Source of the DNA: Saccharopolyspora rosea
GTDB taxonomy: Bacteria > Actinomycetota > Actinomycetes > Mycobacteriales > Pseudonocardiaceae
Direction of reading: 5' to 3'
DNA: 64,000 nucleotides
Assembly: GCF_025643595.1 (NCBI RefSeq)
Contig: NZ_CP102826.1
Span: forward strand, 6,200,001-6,264,000
Every line of letters starts with the position of its first letter. Position 1 is the first letter of the stretch. Positions 43,887 to 52,000 of the stretch are shown here, piece by piece. Both the position numbers and the translations under genes were made by a program. The notes beneath the pieces are model-generated. The model saw nothing but the letters and a program-made list of their open reading frames with translations, was not told the origin of the DNA and ran no database searches.

Positions 43887-44087
43887 TCAGGCGGCCTGTT
43901 CGAGGAACCGGCCCGCGACGAGGCCGGGTTCTTCGTCGCCGTCGAAGCGCACCCACAGCACTGGGCCGTCGAACACCTCGGGCAAGCCGGTGGCCGCCTC
44001 GACCACGGTCCCGACCTGGTCGCGGAACCGGCCGAAGGTCGCACGCACCCGCGTCCCTGGTTCAAACGGGCTCGTTGACTGCTCCAT
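43887..44087 (-). CDS. Small SH3/KOW-like protein
   Basis: The 66-residue product starts MEQSTSPFEPGTRVRATFGRF and has a beta-rich core (GTVVEAATGLPEVFDGPVLWVRFDGDEEPGLV) resembling KOW/SH3-like small barrels. No partner or function is known. The ATG at 44087 is chosen because upstream residues are non-conserved in appearance. It ends 19 bp before the strong hairpin, which supports it as a real unit. Confidence 0.72.
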   Translation of the reverse strand: MEQSTSPFEPGTRVRATFGRFRDQVGTVVEAATGLPEVFDGPVLWVRFDGDEEPGLVAGRFLEQAA

Positions 44088-44248
44088 GAGAGCCGACGTT
44101 ACGTGTCCAGGCCCCCCGAGCGGAAATCGCGTCCCCGTGATGCTCGCATCACCGCGCTGACCTGCACCGACGATGCGGTGGGAAGATGGGTGGCGAGAAC
44201 GACGGCGGCACAAGGGGCCGTGACCGGCATCACGCGGAAGAGGAGTCG

Positions 44249-44866
44249 ATGCGGACGATCAGGCGTTCCGGCGAGCACGAGATCGAGATCAGGAAGTCGC
44301 GGTTCCTGTGCGCGCTGGCCCGCGTCGGCACCGAGGAGGAGGCGCGGGAGTTCGTCCGGGAGCGCCGGCGCTTGCACCACGAGGCGCGGCACCACTGCTC
44401 GGCGTTCGTGCTCGGCGACGACGGGCGGATCCAGAAGTCCAGCGACGACGGCGAACCCGCCGGGACCGCCGGGGTCCCGATGCTGGAGGTGCTGCGCCGC
44501 AACGAGGTGACCAACGCGGTCGCGGTGGTGTCCCGGTACTTCGGCGGCGTGCTGCTGGGCGCGGGCGGGCTGGTGCGCGCCTACGGCGGCGCGGTGTCGG
44601 CGGCGCTGGACGAGTTGGGCCTGGTGGAGCGGCGGCCGATGCGGGTGGTGCGCACCACGGTGGACCACGCGGCGGCGGGCCGGTTGGAGAACGACCTGCG
44701 TTCGGCGGGCCACCGCGTCGCCGACGTCGACTACCGCGACGTGGTGCGCATCCGCGTGCACGTCCCGGAGTCCGATGTGGACGAGTTCCGGGCGTGGCTG
44801 GCGGAGACCACCGGCGGCGCGGCCGCCGTCGAGCTGGGCGAGGTGGTGCACGCCGAAGTCGGGTAG
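44249..44866 (+). CDS. yigZ: YigZ/IMPACT family protein
   Basis: The 205-residue product has the UPF0029 N-terminal domain. It contains EIEIRKSRFLCALARVGTEEEA, the signature HHCSAFVLGDDGRIQKSSDDGEPAGTAGVPML, and VVSRYFGGVLLGAGGLVRAYGGAVSAAL. A ferredoxin-like C-terminal domain (DUF1949) occupies 140-205. Members are thought to bind RNA or translation factors; the eukaryotic IMPACT controls GCN1. ATG at 44249 has a GAGGAG ribosome site. Confidence 0.93.
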   Translation: MRTIRRSGEHEIEIRKSRFLCALARVGTEEEAREFVRERRRLHHEARHHCSAFVLGDDGRIQKSSDDGEPAGTAGVPMLEVLRRNEVTNAVAVVSRYFGGVLLGAGGLVRAYGGAVSAALDELGLVERRPMRVVRTTVDHAAAGRLENDLRSAGHRVADVDYRDVVRIRVHVPESDVDEFRAWLAETTGGAAAVELGEVVHAEVG

Positions 44867-45194
44867 GCGGGCAGTTCCGCCGCTGCCCGCAGCAGGGAGC
44901 GGCTGGCGCCGCTCGTGCCCGGCGCGGGAGCAGCGGTCGGTCGAGGTGGTCGTGATCACGACGCCGTCGGGGCGCCGGCAGGTCCGGTGAGGGGGCGTCG
45001 GGCAGGGGGCACGCCTCGCGCACCGCACGTCGCGGTCGGCCGGGAGGTCGCCCGGCTCCTGGGCGGCCCCGGCGCCGTCGCGGCGCGCAGCCGAACGCTC
45101 GCTCGGTCGGTGGACGCATTGTCGGCCCCGTTCGGGGGTACCTCGGGCGTGGGCGTGCCGAGGGGGTCGGCACCGCCGCACCGGGAGGTGGCCG
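44867..45194. other. Intergenic region before the sugar operon, with palindrome
   Basis: No gene is supported in these 328 bp. GTCGTGATCACGAC (44949-44962) is a perfect 14-bp palindrome that could be the operator of a LacI- or GntR-type regulator for the downstream sugar operon. No such regulator gene is adjacent. The ribosome site of the transporter (GGGAGGTGGCC) is at the right end. Confidence 0.45.
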
Positions 45195-46583
45195 ATGGCG
45201 ACGTCCACAACCGGGGTCACCACGAGGCGGGTCTACGCACTGGGGTCCCTGGCCGCGATCCTGTTCGGCTACGACAACGGGATCATCTCCGCGGCGATCC
45301 TGTTCATCCCGCACGAGCTGCCGCTGACGCCGCTGCTCAAGGGCACGGTGGTGAGCGCGACCGTGGTGGGCGCGATGGTCGGCGCGGTGGGCAGCGGCCC
45401 GGTCGCCGACCGGCAGGGACGGCGGCGGGTGCTGCTCGCCGCCGGGGTGGTGTTCACCGTCGGCGCGCTCGGCGCCGGGCTGGCGCCGAACGTGGCGACC
45501 CTCGTGCTGTTCCGCTTCATCATCGGGCTGGGGATCGGCATCTCCTCGGTGATGGTGCCGCTGTACCTGGCCGAGATGGCGCCCGCGGACGCGCGGGGCG
45601 TGGTCACCTCGCTCAACCAGTACATGATCATCATCGGCACGGCGGTGGCCGCGGCCACCGGGTACGGGCTGGCGTTCGCCGCCTCGTGGCGGTGGATGGT
45701 GCTCATCGGCGTCTTCCCCGGCATCGCGCTGGTCCTCGGCCTGCTGACGGTGCCGGACACGCCCCGCTCGCTGGTTCGGCGCGGCCACTCCGACCAGGCG
45801 CGCGCGGTGCTGACGAGCCTGCGCCGCGACCGGGACGCGGCCGGGCGCGAACTCGACGAGATCGTCGAGCTGGAACGGCAGCAGGCCGACGCCCGGCTCG
45901 GCGCCCGGATGTCCGCGCCGTGGGTGCGCAGGTTGCTCGTGCTCGGCGCGCTGCTGGCGGTCTTCCAGCAGATCACCGGGGTCAACACGATCGTCTACTA
46001 CGCGCCGACGGTGCTGACCGGCTTCGGCGTCTCCGACGTGACCGCGCTGCTGTTCACGTTCCTCAACGGGCTGGTCAACATCGCCACCATCGCGATCGTG
46101 GTGCGGGCCAGGGTGGTGGACCGGCGCGGCCGCAAACCCGTGCTGCTCGCCGGGCTGGTGGGCATGTCGCTGAGCCTGTTCGCGGTCGGCGCGGCGGCCA
46201 TCGTGCTGCCGCCCACCTCCCCCGCGCTGTTCGGCATCGCCGTCGCCGCGTTCGTGGTGTTCACCAACAGCTTCTCGGCGACCTGGGGGCCGGTGCTGTG
46301 GGTGGTGCTGGCCGAGATCTTCCCGCTGGCGATCCGGGGCGCGGCGATGGCGGTCGCGACGCTGTTCAACTGGCTCACCGACTTCTTCGTCTCGCTCACC
46401 TTCCCGACCTTCACCTCGCTGGTGGGCGCGGGCGTGGTGTTCCTCGCCTACGGCGCCGCCGGGGTGCTCGTCTTCCCGATCGTCTGGTGGGCCGTGCCGG
46501 AGACCAAGCAGCGCAGCCTCGAATCGCTGGAGACGTGGTTCCGCCGGGGCAGCTGGTCCCGACCCGCAGGAGGTACCGCATGA
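45195..46583 (+). CDS. Sugar porter (MFS SP family)
   Basis: The 462-residue transporter has twelve hydrophobic segments and hallmark motifs: LAAILFGYDNGIISAA, VADRQGRRRVLL, RFIIGLGIGISSVMVPLYLAEMAP, FQQITGVNTIVYYAPTV and the PETKQRSLESLE end. It resembles sugar/H+ symporters such as XylE and GlcP-type. Its TGA overlaps the ATG of the GH172 gene (ATGA), so transport and hydrolysis are coupled genetically. The sugar is probably the monosaccharide released by the downstream hydrolases. Confidence 0.93.
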   Translation: MATSTTGVTTRRVYALGSLAAILFGYDNGIISAAILFIPHELPLTPLLKGTVVSATVVGAMVGAVGSGPVADRQGRRRVLLAAGVVFTVGALGAGLAPNVATLVLFRFIIGLGIGISSVMVPLYLAEMAPADARGVVTSLNQYMIIIGTAVAAATGYGLAFAASWRWMVLIGVFPGIALVLGLLTVPDTPRSLVRRGHSDQARAVLTSLRRDRDAAGRELDEIVELERQQADARLGARMSAPWVRRLLVLGALLAVFQQITGVNTIVYYAPTVLTGFGVSDVTALLFTFLNGLVNIATIAIVVRARVVDRRGRKPVLLAGLVGMSLSLFAVGAAAIVLPPTSPALFGIAVAAFVVFTNSFSATWGPVLWVVLAEIFPLAIRGAAMAVATLFNWLTDFFVSLTFPTFTSLVGAGVVFLAYGAAGVLVFPIVWWAVPETKQRSLESLETWFRRGSWSRPAGGTA

Positions 46584-47662
46584 CCGACTACGGCAACTAC
46601 GGATCGAGCCTGCGCGACCTGCCCCGGCTGCGCGCCGGGCGGCGGGGCCGCGCGTCGAGCTGGGACCGGCGCGGGGGCAACGACGACCGCGTCACCCTCC
46701 CGCCCGGCCGCACCGCCACCCTCGCCGAGCTCACCGGCGCGGGGTGCGTCGAGCACATCTGGATCACCGCCGCCAACGAGCACATGGTCCGCAACCCCTG
46801 GATGCGCGAGACCGACTACCTGCGCAAGCTCGTGCTGCGCGCGTACTGGGACGGCGAACGGGAACCGAGCGTCGCCGTGCCGCTGGGCGACTTCTTCGGC
46901 GTCGGCCACGGGCGCACCGCGAACTTCGTGTCCGCGCCGCTGCAGATGAGCCCGCAGGACGGCAAAGCGTTCAACTGCTGGTTCCCGATGCCGTTCGGCG
47001 ACGGCGCGCGGCTGGAGGTCGTCAGCGAACTCGTCCACGAGCGGGTGTTCCTCTACTACTACGTCGACTACGAGCTGTTCGACGAGCTCGGCGAGGACCT
47101 GGGCCGGTTCCACGCGCAGTGGCGGCGCGCCGACCCCTGCCCCGGGGTCGAGCAGGGCCGCCAGACCAACGACGAGTTCCTGTTCACCGGCACCAACCTG
47201 GACGGCGCGGACAACTACACGATCCTGGAGGCGTCCGGTCGCGGGCAGTACGTCGGCTGCGTGCTCAACATCCACAACCTGCGCGCGACCACCGAGTGGA
47301 ACTGGTACGGCGAGGGCGACGACATGATCTTCGTCGACGGCGACCGGTGGCCGCCCACGCTGCACGGCACCGGCACCGAGGACTACTTCGACACCGCGTG
47401 GTGCCCCGACCAGACCTACCACGCGCCGTACCACGGCATCACGCTGCCGGGCGGGGACAACTGGTCCGGGCAGATCAGCCTGTACCGCTTCCACATCGAG
47501 GACCCGGTGCCGTTCCAGCGGTCGATCCGGGTGAGCATCGAGCACGGGCACGCGAACAAGCGCTCGGACGACTACTCGTCGGTGGCCTACTGGTACCAGG
47601 CCGAACCGCACGCGCCGTTCGCCCTCGCCCCCGTCGAGCAGCGGCTGCCGCGGAGCCTGTGA
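46580..47662 (+). CDS. GH172 (DUF2961) glycoside hydrolase
   Basis: The 360-residue product matches DUF2961, now GH172, whose members are difructose-anhydride hydrolases and exo-alpha-D-arabinofuranosidases. Diagnostic segments are CVEHIWITAANEHM, the ADNYTILEASGRGQYVGCVLNIH core, EGDDMIFVDGDRWPP and the GTGTEDYFDTAWC catalytic region. No signal peptide is present, so it acts inside the cell. The ATG at 46580 overlaps the transporter stop and has a perfect AGGAGG. Six- to seven-mer assembly is typical of the family but cannot be seen here. Confidence 0.93.
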   Translation: MTDYGNYGSSLRDLPRLRAGRRGRASSWDRRGGNDDRVTLPPGRTATLAELTGAGCVEHIWITAANEHMVRNPWMRETDYLRKLVLRAYWDGEREPSVAVPLGDFFGVGHGRTANFVSAPLQMSPQDGKAFNCWFPMPFGDGARLEVVSELVHERVFLYYYVDYELFDELGEDLGRFHAQWRRADPCPGVEQGRQTNDEFLFTGTNLDGADNYTILEASGRGQYVGCVLNIHNLRATTEWNWYGEGDDMIFVDGDRWPPTLHGTGTEDYFDTAWCPDQTYHAPYHGITLPGGDNWSGQISLYRFHIEDPVPFQRSIRVSIEHGHANKRSDDYSSVAYWYQAEPHAPFALAPVEQRLPRSL

Positions 47663-49414
47663 ATGGTCCTCGACCGGCGGCGGTTCCTCGCGTTCTCCCT
47701 GGCCGGGGTGGGTTCCCTGGCGGTGGTCCCGCGCGCCCGGGCCCAGCTGCCGGGTCCGTTCTTCGCGACCGCGACCACCGAGTACGCCGCCGCGTTCACC
47801 ACCGCCAGCAACGGCGACCTGTGGCCGTCGTGCTGGGCCGACGACGACGAGCTGTACGCCGCCAACGGCGACGGGCAGGGCTTCGGCGAGGAACCGATGG
47901 CCGACATCGTGGTCAACCGGATCTCCGGGACGCCCGAGACCGGGCTCAGCGGGCAGCGGTTGGCCACCGGGGACGCGATCTGCCGGGTGTACGCCGATTC
48001 CGCGCGGTACAACCGGAAACCGACCGGGATGCTCGCCGTGGACGGCAACGGCGACGGTCGCGACGAGCTGTACCTGGCCGTCCAGGACCTGCGCAAGTCC
48101 CCCTCGGACAAGGCTTTCGACGACGCGCCGAACGCCACGGTGGTCCGCTCCGACGACTACGGGCGCACCTGGCACGCCCCCGCGCAGCCGATGTTCTCCG
48201 ACCACGTCTTCACCACGATCATGTTCCTGGACTTCGGGCGCAGCCAGGAGAACGCGCGGGTGCTCGGCCCCGAGGACGCCGGTTTCGCCTACGCCTACGG
48301 CCTGGACCACAACTGGCGGCAGTCCTACAGCGGCACCGTTCCCTCACCGACCGCCCTGCACCTGGCCCGGGTGCCGCGCGCAGCGGTGCAGGACCGGAGC
48401 GCGTGGCGGTTCTACGCCGGGACCGGTCCCGACGGCGCCCCCCGGTGGAGCCCGGCCGTCGAGGACCGCGTTCCGGTGCTGCGCGACGAACGACGGCTCT
48501 ACACCGACCTCATCGGGCAGGGCCGCAAGAACCTGACGGTGATCTCGCAGGGCGGCGTCGTCTACAACGCGCCGCTGCGCCGGTTCATCTACACCTCGTG
48601 GAGCGAGTACACCTTCGAGTTCTACGAGGCGCCGACGCCGTGGGGCCCGTGGCGGTGGTTCCTGAGCAAGGACTTCGGCGCGCAGCCGTGGTTCGGCGGT
48701 CCCGGCCGGGTGCACTACGAGCCCACCCCCAGCGGGCACGAAGTGCCCAAAGTGGACCGCGCGCCGCAGGCCGCCGGGTGCCCCGGTCCGAAGAACGGCG
48801 GCTACGCCTGCACCGCGCCATCGAAGTTCGTCTCCGCCGACGGGACGCGGATGTGGTTGCAGTCCAACTGGTTCCTCGGAGTCGCCTGCGGTGCGCCGAA
48901 CTACGGCTTCTCGGTGCGCCGCTTCGACGTCGCACCCCGCGCGCTCGGCTTCGCCGGAGCGCCGACGCCGCCCGACAACCTCGCCCGCGCCCCCGGGGCC
49001 GTCGTGATCGAGAAGAGCGCGCACTTCGGGCGCGGCGACTACCTCAACAACGGCGTCCGGCAGGAGAGCGAGGACAGCTTCGACGGTTCCCGCAAGCCCC
49101 TCGACTTCTGGGGGTACCTGTGGGACCGGGCGTACGTGGTGGGCCGCGTGGTCTACACGACCGGCCGGATGTTCACCGACGGCGGCTGGTTCGCCGCCGA
49201 CCTGACCGTCCAGGTGCGGCAGGGCGGCCGGTGGGTACCGGTCGCCGGGCAGACCGTGGCCCCCGCCTACCCGTACACCGCGAGCGCCGGGGAGCACCGG
49301 TCGTACACGTTCACCTTCGAGCCGGTCCGCGCGGACGGCGTCCGCATCGTCGGCGTGCCAGGCGGCACGGCGACCTTCACCTCCATCGCCGAGCTGGAGG
49401 TCTACTCCGGCTGA
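47663..49414 (+). CDS. Tat-exported beta-propeller-like protein with carbohydrate-binding end
   Basis: The 583-residue product starts with a Tat signal (DRRRFLAFSLAGVGSLAVV, cleavage near ARAQLP). The body resembles DUF4185-type five-bladed propeller proteins of glycoside-hydrolase-like fold (WADDDELYAANGDGQGF, VYNAPLRRFIYTSWSEYTFEFY, SKFVSADGTRMWLQSNWF). The last 160 residues look like a discoidin/F5-8C carbohydrate-binding module (SFDGSRKPLDFWGYLWDRAY, RIVGVPGGTATFTSIAELEVYS). The ATG follows the GH172 stop with no gap. It likely attacks or binds the extracellular polymer whose products enter through the sugar porter. Confidence 0.85.
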   Translation: MVLDRRRFLAFSLAGVGSLAVVPRARAQLPGPFFATATTEYAAAFTTASNGDLWPSCWADDDELYAANGDGQGFGEEPMADIVVNRISGTPETGLSGQRLATGDAICRVYADSARYNRKPTGMLAVDGNGDGRDELYLAVQDLRKSPSDKAFDDAPNATVVRSDDYGRTWHAPAQPMFSDHVFTTIMFLDFGRSQENARVLGPEDAGFAYAYGLDHNWRQSYSGTVPSPTALHLARVPRAAVQDRSAWRFYAGTGPDGAPRWSPAVEDRVPVLRDERRLYTDLIGQGRKNLTVISQGGVVYNAPLRRFIYTSWSEYTFEFYEAPTPWGPWRWFLSKDFGAQPWFGGPGRVHYEPTPSGHEVPKVDRAPQAAGCPGPKNGGYACTAPSKFVSADGTRMWLQSNWFLGVACGAPNYGFSVRRFDVAPRALGFAGAPTPPDNLARAPGAVVIEKSAHFGRGDYLNNGVRQESEDSFDGSRKPLDFWGYLWDRAYVVGRVVYTTGRMFTDGGWFAADLTVQVRQGGRWVPVAGQTVAPAYPYTASAGEHRSYTFTFEPVRADGVRIVGVPGGTATFTSIAELEVYSG

Positions 49415-50196
49415 CGCCCGGCGAGCCGGGCGAGCTCGGCGGCCGAGGGGCTGCCCGGCTCCGCCGTGCACACGACGATCCGCAGGTCGTGGCCGGGCAC
49501 CGCCAGCAGGTGGCAGTCCACGTCGACCGCGCCGAGCTCGGGGTGGTGGATGCGCTTGCGCAGCACCGGCCTCGACCGCACGTCGTGGCTGCGCCAGCCG
49601 TCCGCGAACGCCGGGTCGACGGCGGCCATCGCGCGGGCCAGCACGGCGGGTTCGGGGTCGTCGGGGTGGCGGACCGCCGCGCGGCGCAGGTCGGACGCGG
49701 CCTGCCGCGCGAAGTCGCCGTCCGGCGAGGAGCACACCCCGGTGCGCATCGCCAGCCGGAGCGCGTTGCGGTCCGGGGCGCGGGAGAAGTCGGTGATCAG
49801 CCGCGCGGCCAGCTCGTTCCACGCGACGACGTCGTGCTTGGCGTCGAGCGCGTAGGCGGGCTCGCCGAGCCGGTCGAGCAGGATCCGGACCTCGTCCGGG
49901 ACCGGTTCCTCCGGTGGTGCCGCCAGGTGCCCGGCGAGCCGCGCGAGGTGCTCGCGCTCGACCGCCGAGAGCCGCAGCGCGCCGGCGAGCGCGTCGGCGA
50001 CCTGCGGGGACGGCCGCGGTGCGCGGGCCTGTTCGAGGCGCTCGTAGTAGTTCACCGACACCCCGGCCAGCAGCGCCACCTCCTCCCGGCGCAGTCCGGG
50101 GGTGCGGCGGCGGCTTCCGCCGGGCAGGCCGACCTCGGCGGGCAGCAACGACTCCCGGCGTCCGCGCAGGAAGGCTGCCAACTCGCGGTTGTCCAC
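49402..50196 (-). CDS. XRE regulator with MmyB-like ligand domain
   Basis: The 264-residue protein has an N-terminal XRE helix-turn-helix (RRTPGLRREEVALLAGVSVNYYERLEQ). A PAS-like MmyB ligand-binding domain (LLDRLGEPAYALDAKHDVVAWNELAARL) fills the rest. Such proteins regulate adjacent oxidoreductase genes in actinomycetes. The divergent SnoaL/NmrA pair is therefore its likely target. GTG at 50196 (VDNRELAAFLRGRR) is preferred. It converges with and overlaps the end of the secreted protein gene by 13 bp. Confidence 0.92.
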   Translation of the reverse strand: MDNRELAAFLRGRRESLLPAEVGLPGGSRRRTPGLRREEVALLAGVSVNYYERLEQARAPRPSPQVADALAGALRLSAVEREHLARLAGHLAAPPEEPVPDEVRILLDRLGEPAYALDAKHDVVAWNELAARLITDFSRAPDRNALRLAMRTGVCSSPDGDFARQAASDLRRAAVRHPDDPEPAVLARAMAAVDPAFADGWRSHDVRSRPVLRKRIHHPELGAVDVDCHLLAVPGHDLRIVVCTAEPGSPSAAELARLAGRQPE

Positions 50197-50297
50197 CGGC
50201 CCAGCATTCCACGGGGCCGCGAGCCCATCCACGGACCGCTGGTCCGGGGCTCACGCGGACCTGCCCGCCGGGCGTCGCGACGACGATCGTGGCTGGC

Positions 50298-50723
50298 GTG
50301 GAAACAGAACGACTCTTCCGACGCGGGCTCGACCTGCTGCTGGCCAAGGACGTGGACGGGTTCGTCGACCTGTTCACCCCGGACTGCACCGTCGAGTTCC
50401 CGTTCGCCACCGCCGGCGCTCCCCGCGAACTGCACGGCCGGGAGGCCCTGCGCGAATACCTCGCCGACTACCCGCAGCAGGTCGACATCGCGGAGTTCCC
50501 GTCCGTGGTCGTGCACCGGAGCACCGATCCCGGCCTGGTCATCGTGGAGTTCACCGCGCGCGGCCGGACGGTGCGCACCGGTGCGCCCTACGAGATGCGC
50601 TACGTCGTCGTGGTCACCGCGAACGAGCACGGCATCGTCGGCTACCGCGACTACTGGAGCCCGGTCATGGCCGCCGCGGCGTTCGGGACGCTGCCCGAGT
50701 TCCTGGCGGCGGTGGGCGCATGA
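50298..50723 (+). CDS. SnoaL-like/NTF2-fold protein
   Basis: The 141-residue product starts VETERLFRRGLDLLLAKDVDGFVDLFTPDCTVEFPF, the alpha-plus-beta cone opening of the SnoaL-like family. It ends with the family's last strands (YVVVVTANEHGIVGYRDYWSPV). It may be a small isomerase, cyclase or ligand-binding protein. The GTG at 50298 lies opposite the XRE gene. Its stop overlaps the next start (ATGA), so it is coupled to the NmrA-like gene. Confidence 0.88.
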   Translation: METERLFRRGLDLLLAKDVDGFVDLFTPDCTVEFPFATAGAPRELHGREALREYLADYPQQVDIAEFPSVVVHRSTDPGLVIVEFTARGRTVRTGAPYEMRYVVVVTANEHGIVGYRDYWSPVMAAAAFGTLPEFLAAVGA

Positions 50724-51523
50724 CCGTTCTCGTCATCGGTGGCACCGGCACCACCGGCCGCCCGCTCGTCGAACTGCTGCGCGGGCGAGGAACGCCGGTG
50801 CGAGTGGGCAGCCGGCACCCGAACGGCCCCGACCACGTGCGCTTCGACTGGGCGGACCCGGACTCGCACCGGGCCGCGCTGGACGGCGCGGACCGCGTCT
50901 ACCTGGTGCCACCCGTCGGCGTGCTGGACCCGATGCCGCTGGTCGGACCGTTCCTGGAGCGGGCCGCCGGGCGGCGGGTGGTGCTGCTGAGCTCCTCCCT
51001 GGAGGTGCCCGACGCACCGGGACTGCTGGAGTTGCGGGACCGGGTGGCGCGGACCGACGGCGGTGCGGTGCTGCGACCTTCCGGGTTCATGCAGAACTTC
51101 ACCGGTGAGCACCCGGTCGCGGTGGGTGTCCGGGGCGGGGAGATCGTGACCTCCACCGGCTCGGGCCGGATCGGCTGGATCGACGCCGCCGACATCGCGG
51201 CCGTGGCGGCGCGACTGCTGACCGAGCGGCACGACGTCACCGGTGAGCACGTGCTGACCGGCCCGGACGCGCTGAGCTACGCGGACGCCGCGCGGATCGT
51301 CACCGAGGTCACCGGGCGTCCGGTGCGGCACCGCTCCATCGGCGTCGACGAGCTGGCGCGCGCGCTGACCGCGGCCCTCCCGGCGGACTTCGCCGCGGCC
51401 CTGGCAGCGGCCGACGCGCTCATCCGGGATGGCGCCGAGGACCGCACGACCTCGGCCGTCGCGGACCTCACCGGCCGCCCGCCGCGGGACTTCCGCGACT
51501 TCGTCCGGTCCGAGCTCCGGTGA
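50720..51523 (+). CDS. NmrA-like NAD(P)-binding protein
   Basis: The 267-residue extended-SDR protein begins TVLVIGGTGTTGRPLVELLRG, an NmrA/SDR_a5-type cofactor motif. It continues VLRPSGFMQNFTGEHPVAV, GRIGWIDAADIAAVAARLL and the late NmrA segment VTGRPVRHRSIGVDELARAL. The classical SDR Tyr/Lys pair is absent, as in azoreductase-like and NmrA members. With the SnoaL protein it may detoxify an aromatic or quinone compound under control of the MmyB-like regulator. A terminator follows. Confidence 0.9.
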   Translation: MTVLVIGGTGTTGRPLVELLRGRGTPVRVGSRHPNGPDHVRFDWADPDSHRAALDGADRVYLVPPVGVLDPMPLVGPFLERAAGRRVVLLSSSLEVPDAPGLLELRDRVARTDGGAVLRPSGFMQNFTGEHPVAVGVRGGEIVTSTGSGRIGWIDAADIAAVAARLLTERHDVTGEHVLTGPDALSYADAARIVTEVTGRPVRHRSIGVDELARALTAALPADFAAALAAADALIRDGAEDRTTSAVADLTGRPPRDFRDFVRSELR

Positions 51524-51528
51524 CACGA

Positions 51529-51562
51529 CGAAGGGCCTGCCGGAGCACCGGCAGGCCCTTCG
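51529..51562 (+). terminator. Terminator after the NmrA-like gene
   Basis: A 15-bp stem, CGAAGGGCCTGCCGG with CCGGCAGGCCCTTCG, has loop AGCA and begins six bases after the stop at 51523. Confidence 0.85.
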
Positions 51563-51584
51563 GACGGGATTCAGTGGTTTCGGC

Positions 51585-51639
51585 AAGCGGCGGAGGCTTT
51601 CTCTTTCGGCGAGCGGTCTCGCAGCCGGCACCGCCACGC
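51585..51639 (+). repeat. Family B repeat, copy 1
   Basis: AAGCGGCGGAGGCTTTCTCT followed by TTCGGCGAGCGGTCTCGC and AGCCGGCACCGCCACG closely matches the copy at 51702-51757. It lies just outside the MITE-like element. Confidence 0.75.
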
Positions 51640-51701
51640 GAAAGGACCCCAAGGCGACCTTTCAGAGCCTGTCTTTGAGCTTGGTTCCGACGGGTCGTGG
51701 T

Positions 51702-51757
51702 AAGCGGCGGAGCCGCTTTCTCTTTCGGTGAGTGGTCTCGCCGCTGGCACCGCCGCG
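51702..51757 (+). repeat. Family B repeat, copy 2
   Basis: AAGCGGCGGAGCCGCTTTCT then CTTTCGGTGAGTGGTCTCGC and CGCTGGCACCGCCGCG. Its first half, AAGCGGCGGAGCCGCTT, is itself an inverted repeat. It lies inside the MITE-like element. Confidence 0.75.
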
Positions 51758-51777
51758 GGTTCTCCGACAAGCACAGG

Positions 51778-51825
51778 GGCGCGTCAGCGCCTCCGTGGGG
51801 GGTGGTGGTCGGGCGACGGGCGGGC
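51778..51825 (+). repeat. Family A repeat, copy 3
   Basis: GGCGCGTCAGCGCCTCCGTG through GGTGGTGGTCGGGCGACGGG plus CGGGC matches the 7.5-kb copies with a few changes. Confidence 0.8.
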
Positions 51826-51898
51826 GTCTCGCGAGGACAGCACCGACGCCGTGTATCGGACATACATCAGGAGGGGCTTCCGCAGTCGATGTGACTGT

Positions 51899-51946
51899 GG
51901 CGCGTCAGCGCCTCGTTGGGGGGCGGTGGTCGGGCGACGGGCGGGC
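51899..51946 (+). repeat. Family A repeat, copy 4
   Basis: GGCGCGTCAGCGCCTCGTTG through GGCGGTGGTCGGGCGACGGG plus CGGGC is the fourth copy of the family. It lies in the right half of the MITE-like element. Confidence 0.8.
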
Positions 51947-52000
51947 CGCTGAGGTTCCGCCACCGGCACCGCCACCCCAAACGAGTCCAAAGACAGGCTC

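Larger units (their letters stand above)
51665..52000. mobile_element. 336-bp MITE-like element with 13-bp inverted ends
   Basis: Perfect terminal inverted repeats GAGCCTGTCTTTG (51665-51677) and CAAAGACAGGCTC (51988-52000) are flanked on both sides by the 3-bp direct repeat TCA (51662-51664 and 52001-52003), the signature of transposition. The inside has no transposase frame and consists of one family B copy (51702-51757) and two family A copies. The right target repeat is also the complement of the PAP2 stop codon, so insertion occurred exactly at the gene's end. It is probably a non-autonomous element or the relic of one. Confidence 0.72.

Noticed and set aside
44915-46579. N-terminal extension of the GH172 frame upstream of 46580
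   Set aside because: It lies within the sugar porter gene in another frame. The ATG at 46580 has AGGAGG and gives the expected family N-terminus.
46744-51108. 1454-codon plus-strand frame across the GH172 to NmrA region
   Set aside because: It is an off-frame reading of GH172, the secreted protein and the SnoaL/NmrA genes, Arg/Pro-rich and without domains.
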